This document shows, piece by piece, positions 9,676 through 18,980 of a DNA stretch of 64,000 nt (position 1 is its first letter; every line of letters begins with the position of its first letter). The notes below the pieces were generated by a model that had not been told where the DNA came from, made no database searches, and saw only the letters and a list, made by a program, of their open reading frames with translations. A program made the position numbers and the translations under genes. Source of the DNA: Bradyrhizobium glycinis. Its GTDB lineage: Bacteria; Pseudomonadota; Alphaproteobacteria; Rhizobiales; Xanthobacteraceae. The stretch is taken from assembly GCF_016031655.1 (NCBI RefSeq), contig NZ_JACCHQ010000005.1:1-64000 (forward strand), written 5' to 3'.

Positions 9676-9857
9676 CCGACAAGACCTGCCCATTCTGCCA
9701 GGGTCTTGGATGGGTCTGCGAAAACCATCCGCTCCGGGTCTGGAGCGAGAAGCTCGGCGGCTGCCGCTGCGGCGAGGGCATGCCCTGCACGTGCAACACG
9801 ACTGAGGACCCTGAAATCAGGGTGGTGATCGTCGAAGCCGACACGACGTGGCACTAG
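9672..9857 (+). CDS. 61-residue cysteine-rich protein, unknown function
   Basis: Starts with GTG overlapping the TGA of the preceding DUF2934 gene, which suggests coupled translation. It carries two cysteine groups, CPFCQGLGWVC near the N-terminus and CRCGEGMPCTC in the middle, a pattern that could bind a metal such as zinc; it also resembles the CxxCxGxG repeats of DnaJ-type zinc fingers. Nothing further can be assigned. Confidence 0.55.
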   Translation: MTDKTCPFCQGLGWVCENHPLRVWSEKLGGCRCGEGMPCTCNTTEDPEIRVVIVEADTTWH

Positions 9858-9948
9858 CGGCGCCGGCTGCTTCGGTTCGAGCGATGCTGCGCAGCTGATC
9901 ACTTCCGAAAGCGCTGCGCCTCAAGGAACGGACCATCCGGGAAAGGAA

Positions 9949-10278
9949 TTGAGTGTCCGCACGGCTCCGACAACAATCCTTTCCACGGCAGTTTCGGCGG
10001 TGGACGAGCAGAAGAAGCTAGAGCACCAGATCGAACTCGCAACGCGAGCGGCTTCGCTCGTCAAGGACGAAACCACCGGACAGCGCTTCAGGAGCTTCGC
10101 CGAGGAGCTGAAACGAAAGCTGCTTCGCATGATGCGCCGTGGCAAGGTGCGCACACGCGCCTATGAGCTCTGGGAGCAGGCCGGCCGGCCGAGCAATCGG
10201 GAGCTGGACTTCTGGCTTGAAGCCGAACGTCAGATCGAAGATGAACGCGAGGAGCGAAAGGGCTCGGGCGCTTCATAG
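9949..10278 (+). CDS. DUF2934-containing small protein
   Basis: 109 residues from a TTG after GAAAGGA. The N-terminal half (about residues 20-60) is a predicted helix of the DEQKKLEHQIELATRAASL type; the C-terminal half is a DUF2934 domain (RTRAYELWEQAGRPSNRE, then LDFWLEAERQI). It is a second, longer member of the family seen at 9514-9675. Unknown function; the start is uncertain. Confidence 0.6.
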   Translation: MSVRTAPTTILSTAVSAVDEQKKLEHQIELATRAASLVKDETTGQRFRSFAEELKRKLLRMMRRGKVRTRAYELWEQAGRPSNRELDFWLEAERQIEDEREERKGSGAS

Positions 10279-10342
10279 CGCGAGGCGGTATCTGCGTCCT
10301 TCTGCACGCGGAGTCGCAGGTGTCGGTCGCGCAGCCAAGGAA

Positions 10343-10374
10343 AAAGCCGCCGGGTTCTTCACCCTGACGGCTTT
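10343..10374. terminator. stem-loop between convergent genes
   Basis: AAAGCCG (10343-10349) pairs with CGGCTTT (10368-10374), and an inner GGGT pairs with ACCC around the loop TTCTTC region. The run of A before and T after the stem makes it usable in both directions, between the DUF2934 gene and the minus-strand binding-protein gene. The rest of 10279-10566 shows nothing else. Confidence 0.55.
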
Positions 10375-10566
10375 GCAAAGTCCGTAGCTGTTGATCGTCT
10401 CCCCAGCCTCGTGCGTACCGCCGTTACCTTGTTTGCGGCCATGCCCGACCCTTGTAGGCGATGGTGCGCGATTCCGCTGTGATCTGGAGCACACAGTGGA
10501 AGGGATTCGATGTGATGTTCTGAAGCCCGCGCCGCGCTGCAACCATGAGCGCGCTCACGAGTCCCA

Positions 10567-12354
10567 TCAGGTCCGATACCACGCCGCCAGGTTCCACGTG
10601 ATGGTGTCCCAGCCGGAGATGTCGATCATCAAATTGTTGGCGCCGGCATTGACGACGTGGCGCGAGAGCAGGGGCAGGAACACGTTGGCCTCACAGAAGA
10701 TCTCGTCGACCTTCATCAGCAGCGCGGCGCGCTTGACCGGATCGAGCTCGTTCTGCGCGGCCTTGTAGGCCTTGTCGGCTTCGGGATCGGAATAGCGGGA
10801 ATTGTTGCGGCCGAGCCACTTGTTGTCCTTGGTGGCGATCTCCCAGGACACGCACTGGTTCAAGAGGCGCTCCGGATCGGGCTGCGGCTGCGTCGTGTTG
10901 TACATCTCCATGTCGGCATAGAATTTCGAGTAAGTATCGGGATTGCCGACGTCGGATGAGAAGAACACGGAGGCGGTGACCGCCTTGATCTCGATGTCGA
11001 TGCCGGCCTTCTGGCACGCCTGCTTGATGATGGCTTGCGTCTTCTGTCGCGGGGCGTTGGTCGAGGTCTGGAATACGTATTTGAGCTTCTTGCCGTCCTT
11101 CTCGCGGATGCCGTCCGCGCCCCTAGTCCAGCCGGCCTCGTCGAGGATCTTGTTGGCCTTGTCGATGTCGAACTCGTATTTCAGCTTAGGCGATTTGAAC
11201 TGCTTGGGCGCGTTGACGAAGCTCGCGGTTGCGATGGCGGCGCGTCCGTAGATGAACTTCTGGATCGAATCGCGGTCGATCAGAACATTGATGGCGCGTC
11301 GAACGGCGGGGTCGGACAGCGTCGGATGCTTGGTCTTGACGCTCGAGCGTTCGCCGTCGACCTCGGTCCAGGGGTCCGTCGTGTTGAGGATGATGAACTC
11401 GACATTGCCGGAAGGCGTGATGTCGAGCTTGCCTTTGCCGCCCGCCTCCATGCGCTTGAGGACCTCCTCCTCCACCTGCATGTTCCAGGCAAAGTCGTAC
11501 TCGCCGGTCTGCAGCACGGCGCGCGCGGCCGACACCGCGTCGCCGCCGCCCTTGACCTCGACCATATCGAAATGTGGCTGGTTCTTGATGTGATAGTCGG
11601 GATTGCGTTCGGCGCGGATCATGTCGCCCGGCTTGAACTCGACGAATTTGTACGGGCCGGTGCCGACCGGCTTCAGATTGCCCGGCGCTTCGCGCGACTT
11701 GGCCCCGACGTACTCGCCGAAATGGTGCTTTGGCAGGATCATCCCGACCGAGCCGACGAACGGATCGGCCCAGAACGGCGTCGGCGCCCGGAAGACCACC
11801 TTGACGGTGTGGTCGTCGATCTTCTCGACCTTGATGTCCTTGTAGGAGCCCGTGGTGTAGGCCGCGGTGGCGAGATCCGCGGCGTATTGCCAGGTGAAGA
11901 CGACGTCGTCGGCGGTGAAGGGCTTGCCGTCATGCCAGGTCACGCCCCGCTTCAGCTTCCAGATTACGCTCATGCCGTCGGCCGCAAGGCCGCCGTTCGC
12001 CTTGGTCGGAGCCTCGGCGGCAAGGCAGGGGATGAGGTTGCCCTCCTTGTCCCACCCGGCAAGCGGCTCGAAGAAGATGCGCGAGGCGATCTGGTCCTTG
12101 GTGCCGAGCGCGAAATGCGGATTGAGCAGGGTGGGCGCCTGCCAGAGCAGCATCTTGAGCGTGCCGCCGCCGCCGGCCTTGGCCGGCTTGTACGGCAGCG
12201 TGGCGTCAGCCATCGCCACGTCGTGCCAGACCAGGATCTGGCTGGCGATCGGCGCCGCGATTCCGACCGCGGCCATTGTCCTGATGAACGAGCGCCGCGA
12301 TACTGTGCCTTGCTTCACCTCCGCGACCAGATTGCGGATTTCGTTCTCGTCCAT
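10567..12354 (-). CDS. peptide/nickel-type ABC transporter substrate-binding protein (SBP_bac_5)
   Basis: 595 residues, normal for family 5 solute-binding proteins. A Tat signal is visible: RRSFIRT at residues 20-26 followed by a hydrophobic stretch and an AMADA cleavage region. Family landmarks include VIWKLKRGVTWHDGKPFTADDVVFTW, PVGTGPYKF and LIDRDSIQKFIYGRAA. It would capture an oligopeptide or similar ligand in the periplasm. No permease or ATPase gene lies next to it here: upstream of its start (12355-12680) is non-coding and the next gene is divergent, so partners would have to be downstream of its 3' side outside this unit or elsewhere. Ligand unknown. Confidence 0.92.
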   Translation of the reverse strand: MDENEIRNLVAEVKQGTVSRRSFIRTMAAVGIAAPIASQILVWHDVAMADATLPYKPAKAGGGGTLKMLLWQAPTLLNPHFALGTKDQIASRIFFEPLAGWDKEGNLIPCLAAEAPTKANGGLAADGMSVIWKLKRGVTWHDGKPFTADDVVFTWQYAADLATAAYTTGSYKDIKVEKIDDHTVKVVFRAPTPFWADPFVGSVGMILPKHHFGEYVGAKSREAPGNLKPVGTGPYKFVEFKPGDMIRAERNPDYHIKNQPHFDMVEVKGGGDAVSAARAVLQTGEYDFAWNMQVEEEVLKRMEAGGKGKLDITPSGNVEFIILNTTDPWTEVDGERSSVKTKHPTLSDPAVRRAINVLIDRDSIQKFIYGRAAIATASFVNAPKQFKSPKLKYEFDIDKANKILDEAGWTRGADGIREKDGKKLKYVFQTSTNAPRQKTQAIIKQACQKAGIDIEIKAVTASVFFSSDVGNPDTYSKFYADMEMYNTTQPQPDPERLLNQCVSWEIATKDNKWLGRNNSRYSDPEADKAYKAAQNELDPVKRAALLMKVDEIFCEANVFLPLLSRHVVNAGANNLMIDISGWDTITWNLAAWYRT

Positions 12355-12680
12355 TGGATGATCCCCACCTCGTCCCCACCGGCTCAGTGCGCTAACTCAG
12401 CACGTCGGGCGTGGTAGAGTCAAAGAGAAGGGCGTGGGCGCGGGGCGGATGGAACGAAAGTGTAATCCGGGAATCACGAGCGCCAGTGGCCCTGCTTGCG
12501 CTGCGGGCCATGCCGGCTACGTGCGCGCAATTTGTCGCACTCTGCGTTCTTTTCCCGTTTGCGCCTGAATGGAGAAAGGCTGGCCCTTAACCCGCGGCCA
12601 ATATGGATTTCCATTTCATTGATTTCGCAGCGCAGAAAAGGGAATACGGTTCCGTTGCCGCAGCTTCCATGGAGACCAAG

Positions 12681-13463
12681 ATGTCGTTTCGCCTTTCCCT
12701 GATTCTCTCCGCCGTGCTGGCCGCATGGTCCGCCGCAGCCGCGGCCGAGACCATCAAGATCGGCGTGACGCCGGGGCCGCATGCGCAGATCCTCGAAGCC
12801 GTGAAGCCGATCGCCGCCAAGCAAGGCCTCAACATCCAGCTGCTCGAGTTCTCCGATTACGTGGTGCCGAACGCCGCGCTCGATGCCGGCGAGATCCAGG
12901 CCAATTCGTTCCAGAACCAGCCCTACCTGGACAACCAGAAGGCCGACCGCGGCTACAAGATCGAAGCCGTCGGCCTGACCGTGAACTTCCCGATCGGCGT
13001 CTATTCGAAGAAGCACAAGGCTTTCGGCGATATCCCCGAGGGCGGCAAGGTCTCGATCCCGAACGACCCGACCAATGGCGGCCGCGTGCTGCTGCTGCTG
13101 CGCGACAAGGGCGTGATCAAGCTGAAGGACGGCACCGGCTTCAAGCCGACCGTGCTCGACATCACCGACAATCCCAAGAAGCTGAAGTTCATCGAGGTCG
13201 ATGCGGCGCAGGCGCCGCGCGCGCTCGAGGACGTCGACGCTGCCGCGATCAACACCAATTACGCAACCCAGGCCGGCCTCGATCCGGTCAAGGACCCGAT
13301 CCTGCGCGAGGATCCGAAGGGGCCCTATGTCAACCTGATCGCGGTGCGCAGCGCCTACAAGGACAAGCCTTGGGTCAAGATCCTCGTGGACAGCTACCAC
13401 ACGCCTGAGGTCAAGGAGTTCATCCTGACCAAGTTCAAGGGCGCGGTGCTGCCGAGCTGGTAG
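12681..13463 (+). CDS. MetQ/NlpA-family ABC transporter substrate-binding protein
   Basis: 260 residues. The start at ATGTCG, 6 bases after GGAG, gives a clean signal peptide (FRLSLILSAVLAAW, then AAAE cleavage). The frame is open further upstream, but that segment is not signal-like. The mature part is an NlpA lipoprotein-type binding domain (IKIGVTPGPHAQILEAVKP, then FSDYVVPNAALDAGEIQAN, NSFQNQPYLDNQ, IPNDPTNGGRVLLLL). There is no lipobox cysteine, unlike E. coli MetQ. No metN or metI is beside it, so methionine may not be the ligand. It precedes the luciferase-like/AhpD genes and may supply a sulfur compound for them. Confidence 0.88.
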   Translation: MSFRLSLILSAVLAAWSAAAAAETIKIGVTPGPHAQILEAVKPIAAKQGLNIQLLEFSDYVVPNAALDAGEIQANSFQNQPYLDNQKADRGYKIEAVGLTVNFPIGVYSKKHKAFGDIPEGGKVSIPNDPTNGGRVLLLLRDKGVIKLKDGTGFKPTVLDITDNPKKLKFIEVDAAQAPRALEDVDAAAINTNYATQAGLDPVKDPILREDPKGPYVNLIAVRSAYKDKPWVKILVDSYHTPEVKEFILTKFKGAVLPSW

Positions 13464-13610
13464 GCAATCTGCCCGCCAAGAGTCCACATCAGGGCGAACC
13501 GGCGGGCAGCCTTGCGTATGAGCTTGCGTATGAGCCCTGCGTAATGCCCGCTTGTCGGGAGCTGCGGCAACCGACATCATCGGGACCCATCCTCGTCCGA
13601 CAGGGATCGT

Positions 13611-14648
13611 ATGAAACGCTTTGCCAACCTGAAACGCCTGGGCTTCTTCACGCGGCTGCTCGACGAGGCGCCGGCGGCGGACCGCTATCGCTTCGCCGCC
13701 GAGCAGATCGTGCGCGCCGAGAAGGCCGGGCTCGATTCCGCGTGGATCGCGCAGCATCATTTCCATGAGCGCGAGGGTGGCCTGCCGTCGCCCTTCACAT
13801 TCCTGGGTTATGTGGCCGCGCAGACCTCGCGCATCCGCCTCGGCACCGGCATCGTCACGCTGCCGCTGGAGAACGCGGTGCGGGTGGCCGAGGACGCCGC
13901 GGTGCTCGATCTTCTCTGCAACGGCCGCTTCGAGCTCGGCGTCGGCACCGGCGGCAATCCGTCGGCCTTCGCCGCCTTCGGCCTCGACAGCGCCCGGCGC
14001 AACGAGATTTTCAGCCACAATCTGGACATCGTCCGCAAGGCCCTGACCGGCAAGCCGCTCGATGGCGGCGATACGCTCTATCCGCAGCGGCCGCAACTGG
14101 ACAAGCGCATCTGGCAGGCGACATTCTCCGTCGCCGGCGGTGCCCGCGCCGGCAAGGCGGGCGATGGCCTCCTGCTCTCGCGCACGCAGCCACGGGCCAA
14201 GGACGCGCCGAACGCGACGCTTGCCGAGATCCAGAACCCGATCATCGACGCCTATCTCGCCGCGCTGCCGCCGGGCTGCGAGCCGCGCATCATGGCCTCG
14301 CGCAGTGTCTTTGTCGCCGACGACCATCGCGAGGCGATGCGGCTTGCCGACATCGGATTGCGCCGCGCGCTGCCGCAATTCATGAAGGGCGGACACCTTC
14401 CCCCCGGCGAGACGCTGGAGGAGATGATCACCGCGTTCGACACCCATGTCGGCGATGCCGACCACGTCATCGCCTCGCTCCGTGCCGATGCCACGCTCGA
14501 GCGGGTGACTGACCTCGTCTTCCAGGTGCATTCGGTCGATGCGCCGCATCCTTACGTGCTGCGCTCGATCGAGCTCGTCGCCGACAAGGTCGCCCCAGTA
14601 CTGGGCTGGACCCGGACGGCCGCCAAAGACGTTGCTCTTGCGGGCTAG
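13611..14648 (+). CDS. luciferase-like FMN-dependent monooxygenase (KPN_01858-type family)
   Basis: 345 residues. A TIM-barrel LLM-class flavin enzyme: DSAWIAQHHFHER near residue 45, SRIRLGTGIVTLPLEN near 75, and FELGVGTGGNP near 110 are hallmark segments. It resembles the TIGR family described as putative FMN-dependent luciferase-like monooxygenase, KPN_01858 family, and its two downstream neighbours match the two CMD/alkylhydroperoxidase families (Avi_7170 and Avi_7169 types) that accompany it. It probably oxidises a small, perhaps sulfur-containing, substrate using reduced FMN and oxygen. Substrate unknown. A 12-base tandem repeat (CTTGCGTATGAG, 13511-13534) lies in the leader. Confidence 0.85.
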   Translation: MKRFANLKRLGFFTRLLDEAPAADRYRFAAEQIVRAEKAGLDSAWIAQHHFHEREGGLPSPFTFLGYVAAQTSRIRLGTGIVTLPLENAVRVAEDAAVLDLLCNGRFELGVGTGGNPSAFAAFGLDSARRNEIFSHNLDIVRKALTGKPLDGGDTLYPQRPQLDKRIWQATFSVAGGARAGKAGDGLLLSRTQPRAKDAPNATLAEIQNPIIDAYLAALPPGCEPRIMASRSVFVADDHREAMRLADIGLRRALPQFMKGGHLPPGETLEEMITAFDTHVGDADHVIASLRADATLERVTDLVFQVHSVDAPHPYVLRSIELVADKVAPVLGWTRTAAKDVALAG

Positions 14649-14682
14649 CCGGAATGAATGGAAACGCGTTGCACGAGGCTGA

Positions 14683-15285
14683 ATGATGGGTGCGCAAGAT
14701 ATCATCGACACGCTCGCCGGCATTGAGCCCGGCTCCACGCTCGACGCCATCCGCGCGCGCCGCCTGCAGGCGTGCGAGAATGCGCAGAAGAGCTATCTCG
14801 CCCTGTTCGAGCCGGTCGATGCGGGCGATTTTCCGCTTGCCGAACGCGCCGCGGTCGCGGCCTTCGTGACCGGGCTCCATGGCGAGTCCCCCGTCGCCGC
14901 CTTCTATCGCGATAAGCTTGCCGCGACTGCGGATGGCGCGCCTCTGCTTGACGCGATCAACGCCGAGATCGAGCGCGGCAAGACCTCGGGCCCATACGGC
15001 GCCTATCCGGCCGGTCCGTTGTCGATCGAGAACAAGGCCGGGCTGATCTATCGCGTCAGTGCGGAGCGCAAGCCGGTGCTCGGCGCCAAGCTGGTCGCAG
15101 CATTGGAGCACGCGCATCTCCTTGTCTTCCACCCGCGCGATGCCGCAGCCGCCGACATGAAGGCGCTACTGGCTGCCGGCTGGTCGACCACCGGCATCGT
15201 CACGTTGTCCCAGCTCGTTGCGTTCCTGTCGTTCCAGGTGCGCGTGGTCAGCGGCTTGCGCACGCTCGCCGCGGCAAACGCGTAA
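14683..15285 (+). CDS. CMD-domain protein (Avi_7170-type family)
   Basis: 200 residues. The fold is the carboxymuconolactone decarboxylase/AhpD type: AERAAVAAFVTGLHGESPVA near residue 50 and WSTTGIVTLSQLVAFLSFQVRV near 165 correspond to the helical core. The catalytic CxxC pair of AhpD is not present in this member, so it may be structural or a partner of the next protein. It starts 34 bases after the monooxygenase and ends 12 bases before the next gene, so the three form one operon. Confidence 0.8.
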   Translation: MMGAQDIIDTLAGIEPGSTLDAIRARRLQACENAQKSYLALFEPVDAGDFPLAERAAVAAFVTGLHGESPVAAFYRDKLAATADGAPLLDAINAEIERGKTSGPYGAYPAGPLSIENKAGLIYRVSAERKPVLGAKLVAALEHAHLLVFHPRDAAAADMKALLAAGWSTTGIVTLSQLVAFLSFQVRVVSGLRTLAAANA

Positions 15286-15297
15286 GGAGGCCCAATC

Positions 15298-15873
15298 ATG
15301 AGCACCGTCAATCCGCCCGTCGTCTTCACCCAGGACGAGCTCGGCTGGGTGTCGTGGATCGACCCGCTGCCCGAGGCCGAGCTGACAGAGCGGCACTACG
15401 CCGGCCTCGTCGATCGCGCCCGCGCCAAGTCGGAATATTTCCGCCTGCTAGTGCGCGATCCCGAAGTGCTGGAGGCCCGCACCAAGACCGACAAGGACAT
15501 TTTCTACAACGTCGCCGACGGCCTGCCGCGCGCCGAGCGCGAGCTCGCAGCGGCGGCCACCTCGCGCTACAACGGCTGCATCTATTGCGCCTCGGTGCAT
15601 GCGCGCTTCGCCAGCACCTATTCCAAGCACCGTGACGACGTGCAGCGCCTGCTCGACGAGGGCGTTGGGGCCGATCTCGGCGAGCGCTGGAATGCGGTGG
15701 TCAAGGCCTCCGTGGCGCTGGCCGCCACGCCGATCGCATTCGGGCCCGACAACATCGCCGAGCTGCGCCGGGCTGGTCTCGACGACGCCGAGATCGTCGA
15801 CGTCATCAACGGCGCCGCGTTCTTCAACTGGGCGAACCGGCTGATGCTGTCGCTCGGCGAGCCCTCGAAATAG
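15298..15873 (+). CDS. alkylhydroperoxidase-domain protein (Avi_7169-type family)
   Basis: 191 residues. AhpD/CMD fold with the redox motif CIYCASVHA, C94 and C97 plus H101, as in active peroxidases of this fold. Upstream, ERELAAAATSRYN leads into the motif; downstream, LRRAGLDDAEIVDVINGAAFFNWANR is the usual second helix pair. It starts after AAGGAGG. It probably reduces a peroxide or handles a thiol intermediate produced by the flavin monooxygenase in the same operon. Unlike its neighbour it keeps both cysteines. Confidence 0.85.
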   Translation: MSTVNPPVVFTQDELGWVSWIDPLPEAELTERHYAGLVDRARAKSEYFRLLVRDPEVLEARTKTDKDIFYNVADGLPRAERELAAAATSRYNGCIYCASVHARFASTYSKHRDDVQRLLDEGVGADLGERWNAVVKASVALAATPIAFGPDNIAELRRAGLDDAEIVDVINGAAFFNWANRLMLSLGEPSK

Positions 15874-15945
15874 GCAATCTTACCGGCACGAGAATTGCTG
15901 CTCGTATCAACTGACTCGAATCAACTGAAATGGATGGAGCCGTGC

Positions 15946-17103
15946 ATGAGCAACATCGATCGTCGCACCCTGGTCAAAGGCTCGCTCGCCGCGATGATGG
16001 CGGGCACGGCCTTTTCCCGCGCCGCGCTGGCGCAATCCGCCGAGCCGATCCTGCTCGGCGTCAGCGGCCCGCTCACGGGACCGAACGCGCAATATGGCGC
16101 GCAGTGGAAGCAGGGTTTTGATCTCGCGCTCGACGAGATTCACGCCGCCGGCGGCATCAACGGTCGCAAGCTCGCCTACCAGTTCGAGGACAGCCAGAGC
16201 GATCCGCGCCAGTCGGTGGCGATCGCCCAGAAATTCGTCTCCGATCCCCGCATCGTCATGGAGCTCGGCGATTTCTCGAGTCCCGCCTCGATGGCGGCTT
16301 CCCCGATCTATCAGCGCGGCGGCCTGGTGCAGTTCGGCTTCACCAATTCGCACCCCGACTTCACCAAGGGCGGTGACTTCATGTGGAGCACGTCCGTGAG
16401 CCAGGCCGACGAGCAGCCGCTGCTGGCGTCTTACGCCGTCAGGCGGCTCGGCCTGAAGAAACTTGCGGTGCTGCACCTCAACACCGATTGGGGCCGCACC
16501 AGCCGCGACCATTTCGTCAAGGCGGCCAAGGAATACGGCGCCGAGATCGCGGTCACCGAGGGCTACATCGCGGAAGAGCGCGACTTCCGCTCCACCCTGG
16601 TGCGTGTGCGCGACGCCAGCCCGGACGGGCTGATCCTGATCTCCTATTATTCCGACGGTGCACTGATCGCGCGCCAGGCGCGCCAGGTCGGCCTGAAGCA
16701 GACGATCTGCGCGGCCAGCTCGGTGTACTCGCCGAAATTCCTGGAGCTCGGGGGCGAGGCGGTCGAGGACGTCCATCTCGGCACGCGCTATTTCCCGCAA
16801 GATCCGCGGCCCGAGGTGAGGAAGTTCATCGAGGGCTTCAAGGCCAAGTACAACGGGCAGGAGCCCGACGCCTTCAACGCCTATTCCTATGACGCGATGA
16901 ACATGGCTGCTGCCGTGGTGAAGATCGGCGGCACCGACCGCCGTGCCATCCGCGATGCTTTCGCCAAGGTGAAGGACGTCTCCAGCGTCATCTTCGGTCA
17001 GGCGACGTTCGACGTCGAGAGCCGCCGCGTCAAGGGCGCCATGAACGCCGAGCTCGTCGTGCGCAAGGGCCAGTTCACGCTGTGGGACGGCAAGCCGACC
17101 TGA
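15946..17103 (+). CDS. livJ: branched-chain amino acid-type ABC transporter substrate-binding protein
   Basis: 385 residues. A twin-arginine signal (DRRTLVKGS, then a hydrophobic stretch to RAALAQ) is followed by a Peripla_BP_6 domain with ILLGVSGPLTGPNAQYG near residue 35 and INGRKLAYQFEDSQSDP, where the ligand groove of LivJ-like proteins begins. The start at 15946 places GGAG 8 bases upstream; an earlier in-frame start would bury the Tat motif. It is followed by the permease and two ATPases, so this is a complete importer. Ligand is unknown; many LivJ-like proteins bind amides, aromatic acids or other compounds rather than leucine. Confidence 0.9.
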   Translation: MSNIDRRTLVKGSLAAMMAGTAFSRAALAQSAEPILLGVSGPLTGPNAQYGAQWKQGFDLALDEIHAAGGINGRKLAYQFEDSQSDPRQSVAIAQKFVSDPRIVMELGDFSSPASMAASPIYQRGGLVQFGFTNSHPDFTKGGDFMWSTSVSQADEQPLLASYAVRRLGLKKLAVLHLNTDWGRTSRDHFVKAAKEYGAEIAVTEGYIAEERDFRSTLVRVRDASPDGLILISYYSDGALIARQARQVGLKQTICAASSVYSPKFLELGGEAVEDVHLGTRYFPQDPRPEVRKFIEGFKAKYNGQEPDAFNAYSYDAMNMAAAVVKIGGTDRRAIRDAFAKVKDVSSVIFGQATFDVESRRVKGAMNAELVVRKGQFTLWDGKPT

Positions 17104-17109
17104 CCTGAT

Positions 17110-17131
17110 GGCCGGAGCGCGCGCTCCGGCC
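17110..17131. terminator. 22-bp GC-rich palindrome between binding protein and permease genes
   Basis: GGCCGGAGCGC followed directly by its reverse complement. In the 53-base gap after livJ it would form a strong hairpin. In this position it commonly acts as an attenuator or mRNA-stabilising structure that leaves the binding protein more abundant than the membrane parts. There is no T-run. Confidence 0.5.
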
Positions 17132-17156
17132 GCTTCACCCTCATTAGGAACGCGGC

Positions 17157-18980
17157 GTGTCTTCCTGGTTCGACTACACAATTAACGGGCTGATCATCGG
17201 CAATGTCTACGCCCTGGTCGCGGTCGGGCTCGCGCTGATCTTCGGCGTCAGCCGGCTGATCAACTTCGCGCAAGGCTCGATCTATCTGGTCGGCGCCTAT
17301 ATCGGCTGGGTCGCGGTGGTGCGGCTGCATACGCCGCTGCCGCTCACCATCATCGTGGTGGCGGCGGCCGCCGCACTGGTCGGCCTGGTCATCGAGCGGT
17401 TCGGCCTGCGGCCGCTGCAGAACTCGGTGCGCATCGCGCCGCTGCTCGCGACCATCGGCATCAGCTTCGTGCTCGATCAATTGGTGATGCTGACCTTCTC
17501 GCCCAATCCGCGCGCGCTGCCGAGCCAGCTGCCGGACGTGCGCTTCCAGCTCGGCGGCGGCACGATCGGGCCGCTCGATCTGCTCATCGCCGGCGTCGGC
17601 ATCACCAGCGCGCTGCTGCTGTTCGTGTTCCTGCGCTACAGCAAGCTCGGCTGGGCTGTGCGCGCGGCGTCGCAGGACCGCGACGCCGCGATGCAGATGG
17701 GCGTTGACGTCAATCGCGTCAATCAGGCCGTCTTCGGCATCGCGGCGGCGCTCGGCGGCGTCTCCGGCATGCTGGTCGGGATGTACTACAACCAGATCGA
17801 CACTGCGATGAGCCTGCAGGCGACGCTGAAGGGCGTCGTTGCCGAAGTGGTCGGCGGCGCCGGCAACGTGCCCGGCGCGGTGATCGGCAGCTTGCTGCTG
17901 GGCCTCGTCGAGAGCTACGGCGTTGCCGTGTTCGGCACCAGCTACCGCAACCTGTTCGCCTTCCTGCTGCTGGTCGTCGTCCTGGTGCTGCGGCCGAACG
18001 GCCTGTTCATCAGCCCCCGGCAGGCACCGCCCGAGCCGCTCACAGGCACCTTCATCGCGCCGAGCCGCCCGTTGCGCATTCCGCGCTGGGCGCTGGCCGT
18101 CGCAGGGGCGATCTTCGCGGTGCTGCCGCTCTTCCCGGTGTCCTTCTACGTGCTCCAGACCCTGATCAATGCCTGGCTGCTCGGCATGCTCGCGCTCAGC
18201 CTGACGCTGGTTGCGGGCACGATGGGGCAGGTCTCGCTCGGGCATGCCGCGTTGCTGGCGATCGGGGCCTATACGTCGGCGTTGCTGTCGCTGACCCTCA
18301 ACGTCCCGGTCGGTCTCGCCATCATCGGTGGCGGCCTGATGAGCGCTGCGCTCGGCACGCTCTTGATCTCGCCGTCCTTCCGCCTGCGCGGGCACTACGT
18401 GTCGATCGCGACGCTTGCGATCGGCGAGATCGTGGCGCTGGTGATTCTGAACTGGGAGAGCGTGACGCGCGGCCCGATCGGCATCTCCGGCATCCCGCCG
18501 CTGACGCTGTTCGGCTACGACCTGATCAGCCCGTCCTCGGTCTACTGGTTCAGCCTTGCCGTGATGGTCGTGCTGGCGCTGCTGCAGGGGCGGCTGCTCA
18601 CCTCGCATCTCGGCCGCAGCTTTCGTGCCATCCGCGACGACGACATCGCCGCGCGCGCCTATGGCCTCAGCCTGAACCGCTACAAGTCGCTCGCCTTCAT
18701 CTTCGGCGGCTTTGCCGCCGGCGTCAGCGGCGGCATCGCCGCGCATCTTTATTCCTACATCAACCACGAGACCTTCAACACGCAGCAATCCATCCTGGCG
18801 CTGACCGTCGTCATCCTCGGGGGCCTCGGAAACGTCGTCGGCGCCATCGTCGGGTCGGTCGCGCTGGTCGGCCTGCCCGAGGTGTTCCGGATCGCGGCGG
18901 AGTATCGCATCCTAATCTACGGCATCGTGCTGCTGCTGCTGGTGCGGTTCAGGCCGCAGGGCCTGTTGGGGACGATCTGA
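17157..18980 (+). CDS. fused LivH-LivM branched-chain amino acid-type ABC permease
   Basis: 607 residues, twice the size of one permease because both subunits are in one chain. Residues 1 to about 285 are LivH-like ([23 protein letters not shown] near 20 and [20 protein letters not shown] near 240). A short linker rich in Pro follows. From about 305 the LivM-like half runs to the end ([21 protein letters not shown], then [19 protein letters not shown] and [14 protein letters not shown]). The GTG start follows AGGAACGC. The stop overlaps the next ATG in TGATGG, indicating coupling. Such fusions are well known in this transporter class. Confidence 0.93.
   Translation: MSSWFDYTINGLIIGNVYALVAVGLALIFGVSRLINFAQGSIYLVGAYIGWVAVVRLHTPLPLTIIVVAAAAALVGLVIERFGLRPLQNSVRIAPLLATIGISFVLDQLVMLTFSPNPRALPSQLPDVRFQLGGGTIGPLDLLIAGVGITSALLLFVFLRYSKLGWAVRAASQDRDAAMQMGVDVNRVNQAVFGIAAALGGVSGMLVGMYYNQIDTAMSLQATLKGVVAEVVGGAGNVPGAVIGSLLLGLVESYGVAVFGTSYRNLFAFLLLVVVLVLRPNGLFISPRQAPPEPLTGTFIAPSRPLRIPRWALAVAGAIFAVLPLFPVSFYVLQTLINAWLLGMLALSLTLVAGTMGQVSLGHAALLAIGAYTSALLSLTLNVPVGLAIIGGGLMSAALGTLLISPSFRLRGHYVSIATLAIGEIVALVILNWESVTRGPIGISGIPPLTLFGYDLISPSSVYWFSLAVMVVLALLQGRLLTSHLGRSFRAIRDDDIAARAYGLSLNRYKSLAFIFGGFAAGVSGGIAAHLYSYINHETFNTQQSILALTVVILGGLGNVVGAIVGSVALVGLPEVFRIAAEYRILIYGIVLLLLVRFRPQGLLGTI

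Noticed and set aside
13469-13509. CTGCCCGCC/GGCGGGCAG inverted pair after metQ as a terminator
   Set aside because: The loop is 23 bases and there is no T-run; it may slow transcription but is too weak to call.
12474-14750. 758-codon open frame on the minus strand
   Set aside because: It runs opposite to metQ and the monooxygenase, is Arg/His-rich without any domain, and is a shadow of high-GC codon use.
16998-18788. 596-codon minus-strand open frame over the permease
   Set aside because: Antisense to LivH-LivM; composition is charged and Gln/Arg-rich with no membrane or enzyme features.
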